Shown: positions 23,601 to 33,956 of the stretch, one piece after another
Position numbering within the stretch: position 1 is the first letter of the stretch
Layout: the number at the start of each line of letters is the position of its first letter
NCBI GenBank assembly: GCA_918807975.1
Contig: OU964922.1
Location: forward strand, 27,516,329 to 27,580,328
DNA from: Aplidium turbinatum
Taxonomy: Eukaryota > Chordata > Ascidiacea > Aplousobranchia > Polyclinidae
Length of the DNA stretch: 64,000 nt
Reading direction: 5' to 3'
Made by a program: the position numbers and the translations under genes
The notes under the pieces: model-generated
The model's input: the letters and a program-made list of their open reading frames with translations, nothing else
What the model was told of the DNA's origin: nothing
Database searches by the model: none

Positions 23601-26600
23601 AACGAAACACTTGAGTTTTTGCAAACATTAAGTTTTTACGAGAAATATGTTTCCTTCACCTTTAAGCATTGATGGCCTTGCTGCAACCTGTTCTTTAGAA
23701 GCTGCACCTGAAAAATAAATGTGTGAGCACTGGGTATACCTAAAATTTGCTTTTTTTGGCCATTGGTCTTTTGACTCTTCTTAGCCATGTATGTCTGTGA
23801 CAAAAACGTGTTAACTGCCCCTCGTACCCTTTTGCCTGGGGTGCCCACGGCCGTTTAGAATCACATTAATTTTTAACTTGTCTAATATTTTTTGGCTCTT
23901 TGAAAAAAAAGGATGGAAAAACTGCCACAGCAGAAGCTCTTCTTCCTCACAACGCAAAAAAAAACAGCACAAGTGAAAATAACTGTAATAAAACAATAAA
24001 AGTAAGTTACTGGGTAAACTTTGTAACGGATACTTTATGATACAACTTAGTAGACTACAATTAATTTTCAAAAAGATCATCTGTGTAGATAAAAACTGTT
24101 TTCTTTACCTTCATGCATTGACAGTTCAGTCTCCTCCAGTTCTTCTGTTTTTTTCTCTGCAAATTTTCAATTGCAAGCTCATTAAGTAAAAAAAATCAGG
24201 ATATGATAGAGTTAAATAGAACGAACCATAAAAAAACTAATAAATGTAAATGCACATGATGAACACGAATCAGCGGACTATTAATCATCGTCTGTATACT
24301 TTGATATATCTCAAAGTTTTGTAAGCTTTTGGAAAACTTGTCGACCCCTTTTACATGAGATGTAGGAAAGCTGTCACCATAGATATAGGCTATACAGCAT
24401 CAACTGTGTGAGCATACTCCAGATGTTTTTTTGGACATTGGTCTTTTGACTCTTCTTAGCTATGTAAGTCTGTGACAAGGACATGTTTATTGACCCCGTA
24501 CTTCCCTATCTGGGGTGTCCACGGCCGTTTAGGAGAACACTAATTTTTAACTTGTCTAATATCTTTTGGTTTTTTGAAAAGAAAAAGGATCAAAAAACTA
24601 CAACAGAAACTCTCACGCAAGGCTACGTGAACCACTTCCCAAACCTCGACTGAGAGGCCACCTCTGTTAAGGCGCCACCATTTTCAGTTTGTTTAGCGTC
24701 TTTCGGTTATTTGAAATGAAAAAGATGAAATTGCTGCTACGAAAGTTCAACATTAAATTCATCACAGCATAGGGTTTTGTACTGTCGGTCATCGTAAGGT
24801 TGGTTATGACTATTCAAATCAACAAAAGTATTGAAAAGTGTAAAAACATACCAAACGTAAGAAATGACATGTACCACACAATTGTTTAAAGGTTTGCTGC
24901 ACTCAGGGCTGTTGAGAGAATCATTTGGACCTGGTATCAACAAGATCCTCGGGTCCCAAATCAAGACATCTTAAGAAAAACGCACTCTCCAACGAATACG
25001 AAGTGATTTCTTCAAGTTCCCAAGCTCCTTGGAATGGTTACGGTTCCGGGCCTACGGGCCCTTAAAATCATCTCGGGCCTGGGTCTAAAGGTAGGCTACC
25101 TTCTAGACCACCTGTCAACGCTACTGGATGTTCATTTGATTTCCCATAGCTATTGTATGTTTGTGATAACTTTTATATAAAATTTAGTGAACATCAACGC
25201 AACATGTTTATGCAGAGTAATTCATTTCCAACTATTTCCTTCCTCACAACGCAAAAAACACAAGTGAGAATAATTGTAATAAAACAACATAAATACAGAA
25301 GCTGTGTAGATAAAACTGTTTTCTTTACCTTCATGCATTGACAGTTCAGTCTCTTCCAGTTCTTTTGGTTTTTCTTCTGCAAGTTTTCAAGTGCAAGCTC
25401 ATTAAGTAAAAATTAATCAGGATATAATAGAGTTGAATAACAAGAACCATGAAAAACACTAATACATGTAAATGCACATGAACACGAATCAGCGGACTAT
25501 TTTGTCATCTTACACTTTGATATATCTCAAACTTTTGTAAGCTTTTGGAGAACGCTTTGTCGACCCCTTTTATGTGAGATGAAGGAAAGCTGTTACCATA
25601 GATCAGGGGTCACCAACCTTTTTTGCATGTGGGCCACTTTGGCACTAAGGAGAGCTGTGGCGGGCCGCACTAATAAATTTTTAGATAGGATGACTCTTAT
25701 GCTAGAAAAGAACGCATTTCGTATCCATTATCCAGCGTTAGCCTACATGTTGTTCATATTTATCTTAGAATACCGCAGCAACAAAATTAGTCGAACAACG
25801 CTACTGCCAGGCCAAACTCCTTTAACAACACTTTTGACTTCTTTAACAATGCCTAAAAACGAGGCCACTTGTTTTGCGCACTTATAGCGAGACGAGCGGT
25901 TTCATTAGAATATTCATCGCCAAGCAAGGGTGGTGTTGTCACTTCGCTTCACAAAAGATATCTTGCAATTAACAGTTTCAGTACACAACGAAATGTTTGA
26001 CACATCGCAATACAGGCAACAATAGTGACCTGCAAACATATCAGCAAAAAATAGGCTCCAATAACAGGGAGAAAGAAACCAGGCACCATGAAACAAACTC
26101 TTGTTGAAATCACCTAAAAAACGTTTCCATCGTAACTCATGAACAGTGTTTCCTCTAAACAAGCAACGAGTTGGTTTTTCATCCTTTTTGTGAGAGTCTA
26201 TAAAACCGTGTCTTTGATTAATTATTAGACAACTGTCACTTGCGGTGCTTATCAGCATGGCAAGAATTGTTGATTAACAACATTTTGCTGTACTAAGCTA
26301 AATATTTTCATAGGCATAATACTTCCACTTTGTACGCGTTATCAACCACTGGGACAGTGTGGCTAGACATAGCATTGAAATAACTTTAGGCGACACCCAC
26401 CTAGAACTACAATCTGATTGGTTGGTCGGTGGAATCGTATGCAAAGCGAAAATATGCTTCCCGGAAAGCAGTGGTGCCGAAGTTAGTTGAGAATTGGGAG
26501 GGATAAATCTATATTTCATCAAATTTTTGACAATTTTGAACATTGGGGGGATGCATATTTTTATACACAATTTTAGTGGTAGGCTACGTACCAGTGTTGA

Positions 26601-29600
26601 GTTTATTAAACAATCACCGGACCTCGGTAAATTAGCTGCTAACAGCATAATATACAGATAAGAAATCATGGAGATAAAAGTGCTACCAGTGCTCTTGTGA
26701 ATGACTGCTGCAAGATTAAGACAAAGAAAAGTTGGTACCTCCTGCGGGATTTGAACTTATAACCGTATAGCGTAGACAGCAGACCAGAAGCAAGAATTTC
26801 TGGCAAAGTTTTCGTGATGGCATGATAGTTGACCACCGTTGACTGTATCGGTGTCACCCTGCACAACCATCTCGCTGGGGCGGGCACAATGGATGCAGTT
26901 CGCTTCAATGAAGGTCGATCCTTCATTGTTTAGCTAGCGTCAACTCCAAGACAATTTAGAACTGTGATCAAACATCAATAAAAGAAAAACAACAGAAATT
27001 CGAGATGCTTGCTTGAAACAACTAAATCGAAGTAACGGTACAACTTCATAGCAAATATTTTTTTTAAACTATTGGAGGAGATGCTGCCAAAATATTGGGG
27101 GGATATATCCCCCCCATCCTACTTCGGCACCACTGCTGGAAAGTATTTTTTACCTTCATGCTCTTTAACTTCTCAAAAAAAGCATTTTTGGTTATACTTG
27201 TACTTGTACGCTGATACCTTCCGCGGGCAGCACAAAACAACTCGGCGGGCCGCCATTTGGTGACCCCTGCCATAGATAGACTATAGCCCACAACATCAAC
27301 TCGTAAAATTTCAATTGCTTTGATGAGACTTGTTGCTTTTCAAGATGCGATGAAAATTGGTTTCCACGCTTTTAGTTTTACAGTATATGTGAATGCAGTT
27401 GTTATGTTTTTCATCTGTTTTGTATAATATGCCGGAGTAGGATACATGCTGTAAGCGTAAAGCGTATACGCGTAAGCATAAAGCGTATGCATTATGTAAG
27501 CATGTTGTGTAAGGGTAAGGTCTTGTTTGATGAAGTTATACGTAATCAATCGTAAACGACTTTTGCACTAATTCATTTTTTGCAATTCTTACTCAAAAGT
27601 AGGTACGGTACTTAAATTTACTGATAGCCTACATGCAATAACCAATTGAAATGCTGAAGATGCAATATCTTCAAAGGAAACATATTTCTTTTACCTTCAT
27701 CATTTTCAATAATTGGCTGCTGAGACTTGTCTGAAAAAACAAAATAACGTAATCATAATAACTGCAAGTTATAAATATTGTTATAACTATAATGTCCAGT
27801 TTTGAATTACAACTGCTTAGAATAAGTTGCTGGTTTTTGATAAAGAGGCAGGTATGAAAGTGCAAGTTATTCATTGAAGACAATATATCTGCTCTAGAAA
27901 TGAGAACATTGCTTTTGCGGTACAATTCCTACAGTTTTCATACTCATCGGAGCGTTAAACAACTGACCCAACCCAGGCCACTAGCACTGAGAACATAATA
28001 GTTTCCACAAATAGTTGGAGTGTCGCTGCAAAAAATAAAAATTGTGCTCAAAACATCTATGTGATAAAATTAAAAACTTTGATAGCCTCCCTTTTGTTAA
28101 ATGCTCACACTTGGTTTAAAAAATGATTGCTTTTTGACTTGGTCAGGGCCTTTGAGAAAATAATTTGGACCCGTTACCCATTTTAGCTCCGGCTCCATCA
28201 AAAAAGATACTCTATAAAGAATTGCAGATGGGTTACATCACAATATCACAATAAAAAGTAGGGGAGACTGGGGTTAGTTGGAAAGTTTTTCTTTTAAAGT
28301 GAAATTTAAAACAACTGGTGCATAACCTGACAACTTGAAGCGGCTTAAATTATCACCTATGGTGTCCTGTATCTTACAACCAAAAATAAGTATTGAGTCA
28401 ATTCAGCTTTTAATGGAAATTTAAAATAAACAAACATACAATTGATTTTCCAACTAACCCCATGTCTGGGGTTAGTTGGAAAACATCATGGGGTTAGTTG
28501 GAAAACGTCATGAGGTTAACATTTACATGTCGTTGTAAGCAAATAAATTACTTTCTTTCAAGTAAAAAAGCAATAAATTCAACAACCAATTACTTTAAAC
28601 CAGGGTTTCTCATCCTGGAGGCCATGGACTCTAGTAGGCCATGAGCCTTTTTCAAGGGCGCCATTGAAAAAAAATAATTTTTTTAATTTATTTACTCTAT
28701 GTCCTTTGTACTTTCCAAGTTATTCAAAGTTCTAACTAAAACCTTACAATGTGCTAAAAACAAGTATATTAGAGCTTATACTACTTTCAAAAGCACAATT
28801 TAAAAATTCAAAAGTATTCAAAACATTTTCCAACTAACCCCATCTACAATTTTCCAACTAGCCCCATCAGGACATGACTAACAATTTTCCTAAAATATTC
28901 AAGCATGGTTCATTTGACCAACATTTATTTATTTCTCAGTATTGTGGAACAACTACAGCTAACACACACCAAAAAACGTGTGTCTATCTTTAACGCCATG
29001 GACGCATAAGATGTTTCCCAAAGAGCCAAAAATTTTACTTCATAGCTAAAAAAATAAAAAATGTTCGCCCAACCAGGTATACCTGGACTCAGCAAATCGA
29101 AACTAACATGGATTGTGTGTTTTGACAAACTACATCACATGGTGGCAGTAAATATTTTAAAAAGTTTTCGGGAGTTGCAAAAATGCTGATTTTTCAACTA
29201 ACCCCGCTTTCCAACTAACCCCAGTCTCCCCTACGCTGTATTTTCTTTCAGTGTCAGCTCAACCTAAAAATCTCACGGCTTCTAACTTCTGCATGGCGAC
29301 AAAATTTTACTCACCGTTTACACTTTGATCAGTTTCTTTGACTTCCACGACAACGTCTTGAGGCGCTATTTCTTTATCATTTGCAGCTAAAACGATATAT
29401 GCAAATTATTTAAGCCATACTGTAGATATAAGATATATAATGCATATAAACAATAAATAATTTACTATTATTACTACAAAAAGTGCTCAATGCCAAGCAA
29501 AATGCCATGCCCAGAGACAAAGTTCTCATTTTTTGCTGATGCATTAACTCTCTTAATAGTTTGAATTCATTTAATAAAGTGGCCATCTTTTTTGAGGCAA

Positions 29601-31039
29601 TATGTTCCCTGTTTTGGAAATTAAAATACTGCAAGCCGAGTTTCACGTTGAAATTGCAAAGATTCAAAAAATACTCTTGTGAACCACAGAATGTTGCTTT
29701 TGGTGCACCAGTTCAAGTTGAGAATAATGAACAAAAAGAAACTATATCTAAATGATCATGCAATACAGTAGGACTATAGCCTACGTAGTCATTTCATAAA
29801 CAGCTTACATGTGTGTTCTTCTTCTAGTGGCGTTTTTCCAGTTTTTTCTGGTTCATCTGAAATATTTGTAAGTATTTTTTAACATGGTACCGGTCCAACT
29901 CTTTACTTGTTCCAACCGGTGCTTGGCCTTAGGAGTTGGACAAAGGCCACATAACATAAGTCCGATTCAGAAATTATTTAAGACCGATTGCTGGTAATGT
30001 TACAATCTTTCTAACCTAAAACTTATAACTGTGAAGGATTTAAGGCGCTTCTCTTTGGCTTGGTACCCACAAAATACCCATTCTTTGAATTGCTTCAAGG
30101 ATTTTTCCTAGTTTGTTAGACAATATAGCTGCCAATCGATTTCGTGGATAGTATTCTGCTTTTCTAAAAAGGACACAACGTTTCTTTTTTGTTTGACCTA
30201 TTGCTTGCTGTGCTGGATTGTCATCATCAAGGCTATCTATTCAAAATGAAAAGTAACGACAACGGCGTTTGTCAACACTACAGTGAGATACTCTTTCTTA
30301 TGGTCTGTTTTTCAATGCTCATCAAACTCATCAGCGGGATGCGGATTGAGGAAGCACGTTTACGACTATCGATTTGGGTGGTTGAGCAAAAAAGTTCTCG
30401 TGGTTAACTTATATAACACTGTGGTAAAAGAATCCGCCTTAGAATCGGTACGCGTAGTTTGGATACTTTGTGGGATCCACCAAAGAAACAAAAAGGCACT
30501 GAATTTAATTCATGTCTGTCACTTAGCAAAGGCGGTATCAGGGTAATAAAGCGCGTGGTTTTGTTGACAATCACTGCTTGGTTTAGTGTGGTAAGTAACG
30601 CTGATCTGCGATGAATACAGCGATATAATAAAATACATTACCGGTATTATTATCACTCGGAGAAAAACTATCGCTTCCTTGGTTATCTGTTTCGAAGCAG
30701 CATATTATAGCCCACAGTATTATAACTACCGATAACGAATTTTACCAAAACACATAAACGGTAGAAAATCGCCAGGGAAAGGTGTCGAAACTCGAAATTG
30801 AATGAAATGAGACACAAGTAGTTTTTTGTATGAAATAAAACAGGTTGAGCAGGAAAACAGTCTCAAAATTTCGAAATTAAGCAGCTAATCTAAAGCACTG
30901 GAGCATAAGACGGTTGAAACATAAATCCAACTTCTTGAAGTAGCCTACGGTACTGCAGTAGTGTAGTATGTTAGCCCCACTGACCTTTCGATGATGGAGT
31001 AGGTTGGTCACTTTGTTCGTTGTGATCTTCGTTGTCCAT
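8618..31039 (-). CDS. Gene A: type II membrane protein with C-terminal fibrinogen-related domain, 18 exons
   Basis: Exons in transcript order: 31039-30985, 29856-29809, 29386-29315, 27730-27695, 25376-25329, 24156-24109, 23707-23660, 22931-22863, 22656-22594, 21534-21451, 20824-20682, 20044-19951, 18786-18727, 17226-17066, 14976-14880, 12582-12486, 10557-10487, 8877-8618. They sum to 1554 nt, exactly 517 codons plus stop, with every phase closing. Order: acidic then basic tail (1-202), membrane helix FAMLGVVMAAAGLAGAVYSL (203-222), stalk with sequon N-L-T (239-289), FReD (290-517). The FReD shows C304, the motif SGIYYI, VYCDM, FQRRYNG, YMLRIDL, FSTRDRD, NCADV and the terminal TEMKIR. It differs from gene B in lacking the SNLNG motif and in having an extra cysteine after NCA..DNC. 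A cell-surface recognition role is inferred from FIBCD1- and ficolin-type domains; ligand and signalling partner are unknown. The 60-nt exon rests on splice sites, phase and length match to gene B. Confidence 0.88.
8935..8995 (-). repeat. SINE family 1 fragment (3' end)
   Basis: Matches the 3' part of the SINE at 39907-40112 (plus-strand text GCATCCAGGCTTACGCCCGG, then TTGAAGATTTGGATCAAG). Only about 60 bases remain, 58 bases upstream of the last exon of gene A. Confidence 0.55.
9071..9310 (+). mobile_element. LINE reverse transcriptase relic
   Basis: Conceptual translation shows the palm start of a non-LTR reverse transcriptase: HSIKAFERAVDERIRQ, then a degraded G-F-x-x-G-K-G-T stretch, then in another frame VFLDLEKGFDRVP, the usual FVDLEKAFDRVP motif. 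So there is at least one frameshift and a few hundred bases at most. It resembles RTE- or CR1-like elements; the clade is unsettled. It lies in the last intron of gene A, antisense to the gene. Confidence 0.65.
9540..9736. mobile_element. hAT-like MITE, CAG..CGTTGA family, copy 2
   Basis: The right end gives CAGTACCGTTGACAGAG on the minus strand, close to the ends of 4395-4597 and 24904-25126. The body shares AAGACACTTCTAAGAAA, AAGTTCCTGAGCC and GGTCCAAAAGTATCCTCTGG. The left end is rearranged (GAGATCCTCGGCC occurs twice) and I see no target duplication. Confidence 0.5.
11430..12110 (-). mobile_element. Degraded jockey-type LINE fragment
   Basis: Collinear with the larger LINE piece at 42720-44032. 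On the minus strand, DRSFTYLHHLVSQRKKLS followed by LLKRLAGSSCGA corresponds to DRSLTYRRHLESLRKKLS and LLRRLAGSGWGA there, and the text around 11658 (CAAATGGGTGTTTTAATTTC) matches 43147. It is broken by frameshifts and inactive, in an intron of gene A. Confidence 0.65.
12483..12582 (-). other. Third FReD exon of gene A (start decided by paralogue)
   Basis: Exon 12582-12486. Two acceptors are possible; the upstream one gives GLRPVALMMKKKNYMLRIDL, which matches gene B's GLENINRLTERGNHSLRVDL position for position and makes both exons 97 nt. The downstream one would delete seven residues. I therefore chose the upstream acceptor. Confidence 0.75.
12808..12914. mobile_element. Tiny hAT-like MITE, about 107 bp
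   Basis: Ends CAGCGCTTCCCAACCA and, on the other strand, CAGTGCTTCCCAACTA, the common hAT terminus CAGTG(C/T)TTCCCAACC. The flanks TTTTAAAC and TTACAAAT agree at five of eight positions, so the target duplication is weak. A related lone left end sits at 42394. Confidence 0.55.
13015..14866. mobile_element. hAT-like element, outer, carrying a nested hAT
   Basis: Terminal inverted repeats CAGGGGTCAGCAACC and, from the right end, CAAGGGTTGGCAACC, followed by GGACCG-type subterminal sequence (TATGGACCGG; GTGGACCGTTTTACC). Without the nested element (13101-14453) it would be about 490 bp and non-coding. The flanks do not show a convincing 8-bp duplication. The right end lies 13 bases from the splice donor of the second FReD exon of gene A. 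Confidence 0.7.
13101..14453 (-). mobile_element. hAT element with ZMYM1-like TTF zinc finger remnant, nested
   Basis: Begins CAGGGGCGGCGCCAGC, ends GGAGCCGCTACTG, and is flanked by the perfect 8-bp duplication CCGTAGCC at 13093-13100 and 14454-14461. The minus-strand open frame 13519-14052 (177 codons) carries KKWYSEFGWVEHSTSKDAAF followed by CFMF, the TTF-type zinc finger region typical of ZMYM1-like hAT transposases. The catalytic and dimerisation parts are absent, so it cannot move on its own. Confidence 0.82.
17815..17878. repeat. 22-bp tandem repeat, about 2.8 copies
   Basis: The unit GTGTGGCATGTGGCATGTGT plus CA repeats, the first copy shortened by seven bases. It is a simple minisatellite in an intron of gene A with no other sign of function. 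Confidence 0.8.
18327..18507. repeat. Long inverted repeat with a tandem dodecamer at its centre
   Basis: The left arm (CATGTGTTTCTCGGCAGTCG, GTGTAGCAAGAATTGACAGC, GATAGACCCATGAGGCTGGG in order) is repeated inverted on the right with a small insertion. The centre holds four near-perfect copies of CATTGATGAGCC. It could extrude as a cruciform or be a foldback transposon. No target duplication was found. It lies in an intron of gene A. Confidence 0.8.
19321..19523 (-). repeat. tRNA-derived SINE family 1, minus-strand copy
   Basis: On the minus strand it starts GCTGCATATCCGAGTGGTGA (A box), has a B-box region GGTTCGACACTG, and continues through GCATGCGGCTGTGTCTTTGC and GGCATGCCTGAAGGTGGACA to the 3' end AAGCCTGGATACAAC. 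Full-length sisters are at 39907-40112 and 56301-56524. Its head end adjoins the minisatellite at 19563. Confidence 0.8.
19563..19867. repeat. GC-richer minisatellite, unit about 15 bp
   Basis: About twenty diverged copies of GTTGCGTTGACAAC, with a higher-order pattern in which a CTGTGCAATGTGCATTGACA block is inserted periodically. The overlapping minus-strand open frames only translate the repeat (Q-R-N-V-V-N-A and frame variants) and are not genes. Confidence 0.9.
21613..22215. mobile_element. hAT-type non-autonomous element
   Basis: Terminal repeats CAGTGCCGGTCTTAGGG and CAGTGCCGGTCTTTGG, flanked by the perfect 8-bp duplication GCTGCAGG (21605-21612 and 22216-22223). About 600 bp, without transposase. 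Inside, a GC-rich patch (21690-21805) with CAATAGCGTAGCTAGG looks like part of a second element. It lies between two tail exons of gene A. Confidence 0.85.
24904..25126. mobile_element. hAT-like MITE, CAG..CGTTGA family, copy 3
   Basis: Ends CAGGGCTGTTGAGAGAATC and, inverted, CAGTAGCGTTGACAGGTG. Internal blocks are shared with 4395-4597 and 9540-9736. A fourth, poorer copy begins near 28145 (CAGGGCCTTTGAGAAAAT). The flanks GCTGCACT and GATGTTCA do not match well. Confidence 0.6.
25604..27269. mobile_element. hAT element with nested hAT
   Basis: Ends CAGGGGTCACCAACCTTTTT and, inverted, CAGGGGTCACCAAATGGCGG, flanked by the perfect duplication CCATAGAT (25596-25603 and 27270-27277). Removing the nested element leaves about 1.0 kb. 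GGGCCAC and GGCGGGCCGC blocks next to the ends are typical of this hAT group. No intact transposase. Confidence 0.88.
26469..27135. mobile_element. Nested hAT-type element
   Basis: Perfect 15-bp terminal repeats CAGTGGTGCCGAAGT / ACTTCGGCACCACTG, flanked by CCGGAAAG and CTGGAAAG (8 bp, one mismatch). It sits inside 25604-27269 and is therefore younger. It contains a minus-strand tRNA-like stretch with the B-box-like GTTCAAATCCC near 26750. Confidence 0.8.
28261..29231. mobile_element. TA-flanked DNA element with repeated terminal motif
   Basis: The identical 25-bp ends start GGGGAGACTGGGGTTAGTTG and continue GAAAG, in inverted orientation, flanked by TA on both sides. The core GGGGTTAGTTGG recurs near 28446, 28469, 28490, 28826, 28850, 29193 and 29209, on both strands, eight copies in all with slight variation. 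There is no long open frame, so it is non-autonomous. The superfamily is not certain: the TA duplication alone does not make it a mariner, whose ends differ. Confidence 0.8.
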
Positions 31040-32154
31040 AGTCAAGTATAACAAGAAAAATTTGCTAAAGCATTTCAAAGCAACTTGTATATTTATGAAC
31101 AGATCGTATGCTTTAGACCAGAAACTGTTATATTTTAATTGCATTATGATGTCACAATTGTATTTATTTGATGGTATTTTTTAACAAAGCTGTGAGGTAA
31201 TGCCGACCAATCCAATAAATCCATCACAACAGTAGGGTAAAGACGTCAGTGACATCACGATTACTAAATCAATGATTATAACAATAAACAGTAGTATTAT
31301 TATAATTGAACAATTATCGTGATACAGTTTGGGTAGAGACATCAGGGCCGGTGCGTCCATTAGGTGAACTAGGCGGTCGTCTAGGGCGCAGAACTTTTCT
31401 TGCAGTATTTTTATGCAGTATTTGCAGTATTTGTTTTTCGAATATTATCGTACGAACTGCACCGTGATTTCAACTGGTGTTCAGCGAAAGACCTTCAGAT
31501 GTGTCACAAGAATTTTATTAGTTTGACTAGTGTTGCATCATTGCACGGAACACATGCCGAAAATCAGATATCGTATCAGCCCCGATATCGTACTGAGAAA
31601 AACTGGAAGTAATTGTTATTGTGCTGTTTATTTTATTGCATCATTGTAAAATTTTATTTGGTGTTTTTACAAGATTATTTTGGTACATAAAGTGTCCCGT
31701 GGCTCAACAAAGGTTGAAAAACACTGCTTTACAAGACAAACGAGAAAATCGCTCTGATGCATTAAAACCGCAAATCTTAGAGCTCATCTGGAAATACGAA
31801 CAGCATTTGCAAATTCGTCACAAAAGCCTAAGATTGTTGCAATTTTTAGAAGATAAAAATTGAAAGATTACGCAGCACAGCTTTCAGTTATCATTTTGTG
31901 TGAGCAAGAGCAGTAAGTTTTTCAAAGGTTTTGATTTGACCATATTTTTGTTAGGATACCGTGTGATTCTTTAGTATTTCTTTTAAAATATTTGTTTTAT
32001 ATGCTTGAAAAGTGCTATAATATGACTAACCAAAAACGTCTGCTTATTGTTTTTTCTTTTTATAATGTTAAATGTAGTGCTGTTGCTTAGTTGTGTCTAA
32101 TTATCGTGTTGTCCCCCAAGTCTCAAATGTAGAAAAATTAGACTTCATTGCTCC

Positions 32155-32290
32155 TACCTGGATGTTGGGTGACACAGCTCATTAGGCGCTCCAATTTCTA
32201 TCATGAATTCTTGGTTCGAACCCCGGCTTACAGCTAATTGTTGAAAAACACCTCTCACCTCCACCCAAGGTGTAATAAATTGGGTTAGGT
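32155..32290 (+). repeat. tRNA-derived SINE family 2, copy 2
   Basis: A head with the B box GGTTCGAACCCC is followed by CAGCTAATTGTTGAAAAACA and AAGGTGTAATAAATTGGGTT, in the same order as 4908-5155. A 3' remnant on the other strand lies at 34510-34545 (CACCCAATTTATTACACC). Confidence 0.65.
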
Positions 32291-33950
32291 TATTTATGGT
32301 ATTTAGGTTTTGTGGCGTGCCTACATGCTAGTGATTGAGATAAATTGTCTTCTGGCTACTTTTTCTCTGCTGCTGTTTGTGTTCAACTGTATGCCATTTA
32401 TTTTTGGGATATTTTTTTGGTTTGGTAATTCGAATATGGACGTTCTTGTCTTGTGTGATGCAAATAAACAATAATAATAAATCGATACATATGCCATATA
32501 GAACTAAATCTTTGCATGGACGTCTTAAATGGTTTTCCATTATGGTTTTGCCATCTTTTCCTTTTGTTGGTTCTGTTACTGTATTTTATTTCAACAATAT
32601 CGTTTCTTCTGCAATCTGACAAAGAAAAATAAATTGAATATCTTGCCTAGTGTACCACTGTTTGGCTTCACTACAGTTTCCATGTTACTTGGCGTAAAAT
32701 AAGGCCGTTCCAGTCTGGCTTATTTCGTATGACTTCGGTATTCCATTGCCAAATGTTGCCTATTCATTATAGCCGTAAAAATATAGTGTTCTTAATCAAA
32801 TACGTTTTTTAGAATCATTTTCGTAGTCTGTTTCAAGAACAAAAAATACAAACGTAACCATCAGCGAATCCATTATGAAAGTGATTGCAGTAAGCACTGA
32901 TTTCTTTAGAAAAAAAGTAGCCTACATCCAAACATAAACAATTAAGTGCAAAAGTTTAATTCAAAATCTTTACTTTTTTACTATACCTGGAGGTCTGAAT
33001 TTACTATACCTGGATTTTTTACCTGGGGTCGAAATAAACATTAATTTTTTTCATTTATATCTTTCTGTCATTGTAGGCTTGTATAGCCTATATAATGCGC
33101 AAAGGTTCATGAATCTGCAGTTTATTCTAGTCGACTGATACAGGAAAAATTATCCATGTCTTGATTATTTCAGAACAGTTATTTCAAGGAAACAAAAGTC
33201 AAAATGTTGTTCCAGCATTTAAATTTTTGACAGATTGTTGATTGTCAAAACAATTCGAGCGCCAAAAAACGACTTACATCCTCATGTAGAACTAAGATGA
33301 GTCAGTTGCGCATATGGTGCGCTCTTTATTTGTCTGAATGGGTTTATGGTCAAATACAAAGAGTGCGTCTTAATCCAAAACGAATTAAGTTAATGGCCAT
33401 AAATTACTTGAAAAGCGAATAAAGCAGAATACAATAATATGTTAAAATTTTCTGAAGGAAGAAACTTTCAAAGCATTGGCTTTTCTCAAAATTTAAATTT
33501 TTCATAGCTTATTCTCTGTAAATTTTTTGCGTTGTAAAAACTATATGATGCTTTCCGTTTTTTGGTGCGTTTGATACTGTTCACATTGACCACCTGTTCA
33601 ACTAAGCCGGATATATCTGCAGCAGAGCAAACTACAATTCGCTTGTGGAAATCAGCCTGCTGGGGAGTTCATATCTTGTTTTTTTGTACACAATTGTGCA
33701 TTATGCATTTTTTTGTAATACAGTATACACACTAATTCTGTAATAAGTATTGTTGAGCCAGGGAGTATTCAATGAACATCATTCACTAAAGTTCACAAAC
33801 ACACACATTTGTCTATAGTTTGCTAAACTGAGAGGATATTTGACTAAGAAAACTCACAATATTTTTTTTCTTTGTATTTTAGCAACTACAATAAGTTTGA
33901 TTCAGCGACTAAGTTTGATTCCAAAACTGTTCTACTCTTCATTTTCACTT

Positions 33951-33956
33951 TTTATT
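33951..33956 (-). other. Candidate poly(A) signal of gene B
   Basis: AATAAA on the minus strand about 146 bases beyond the stop codon of gene B. Positional inference only. Confidence 0.4.

Larger units (their letters stand above)
23720..27302. repeat. Tandem genomic duplication that copies a tail exon of gene A
   Basis: Unit 1 (23720-24403) and unit 2 (24404-27302, enlarged by later insertions) share the same order: GTGTGAGCA, CATTGGTCTTTTGACTCTTC, CACGGCCGTTTAG, CCTCACAACGCAAAAAA, the exon, CACGAATCAGCGGACTATT, and CATAGAT..CATCAACT. Unit 2 was later split by unrelated sequence including the MITE at 24904-25126 and by the hAT at 25604-27269. The exon pair differs at only a few residues. Confidence 0.85.
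21451..31039 (-). other. Phase-1 micro-exon array encoding the cytoplasmic tail of gene A
   Basis: A start exon (MDNEDHNEQSDQPTPSSK) is followed by nine exons of 48, 72, 36, 48, 48, 48, 69, 63 and 84 nt, each entering and leaving in phase 1, so all lengths are multiples of three. Their products are hydrophilic: first Glu/Asp-rich (EPEKTGKTPLEEEHT, EEKPKELEETELSMHE, EKKTEELEETELSMHE), later Lys/Arg/His-rich (PHAQPSALKTKPHSKP; RHRRKSSR just before the membrane). No ITIM, ITAM or enzymatic domain is visible. Each exon has AG before it and GT after it. Their reality rests on phase and on the near-identical pair at 24109-24156 and 25329-25376. Confidence 0.78.

Noticed and set aside
27960-28035. 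Extra tail exon of gene A after TTTTGCAG (minus strand)
   Set aside because: No good donor follows, and the peptide is hydrophobic, unlike every accepted tail exon.
31348-31733. hAT element from CAGGGCCGGTGCG to AAAAACACTG
   Set aside because: The two ends belong to different terminal types and the flanks do not match, so they are probably two unrelated fragments.
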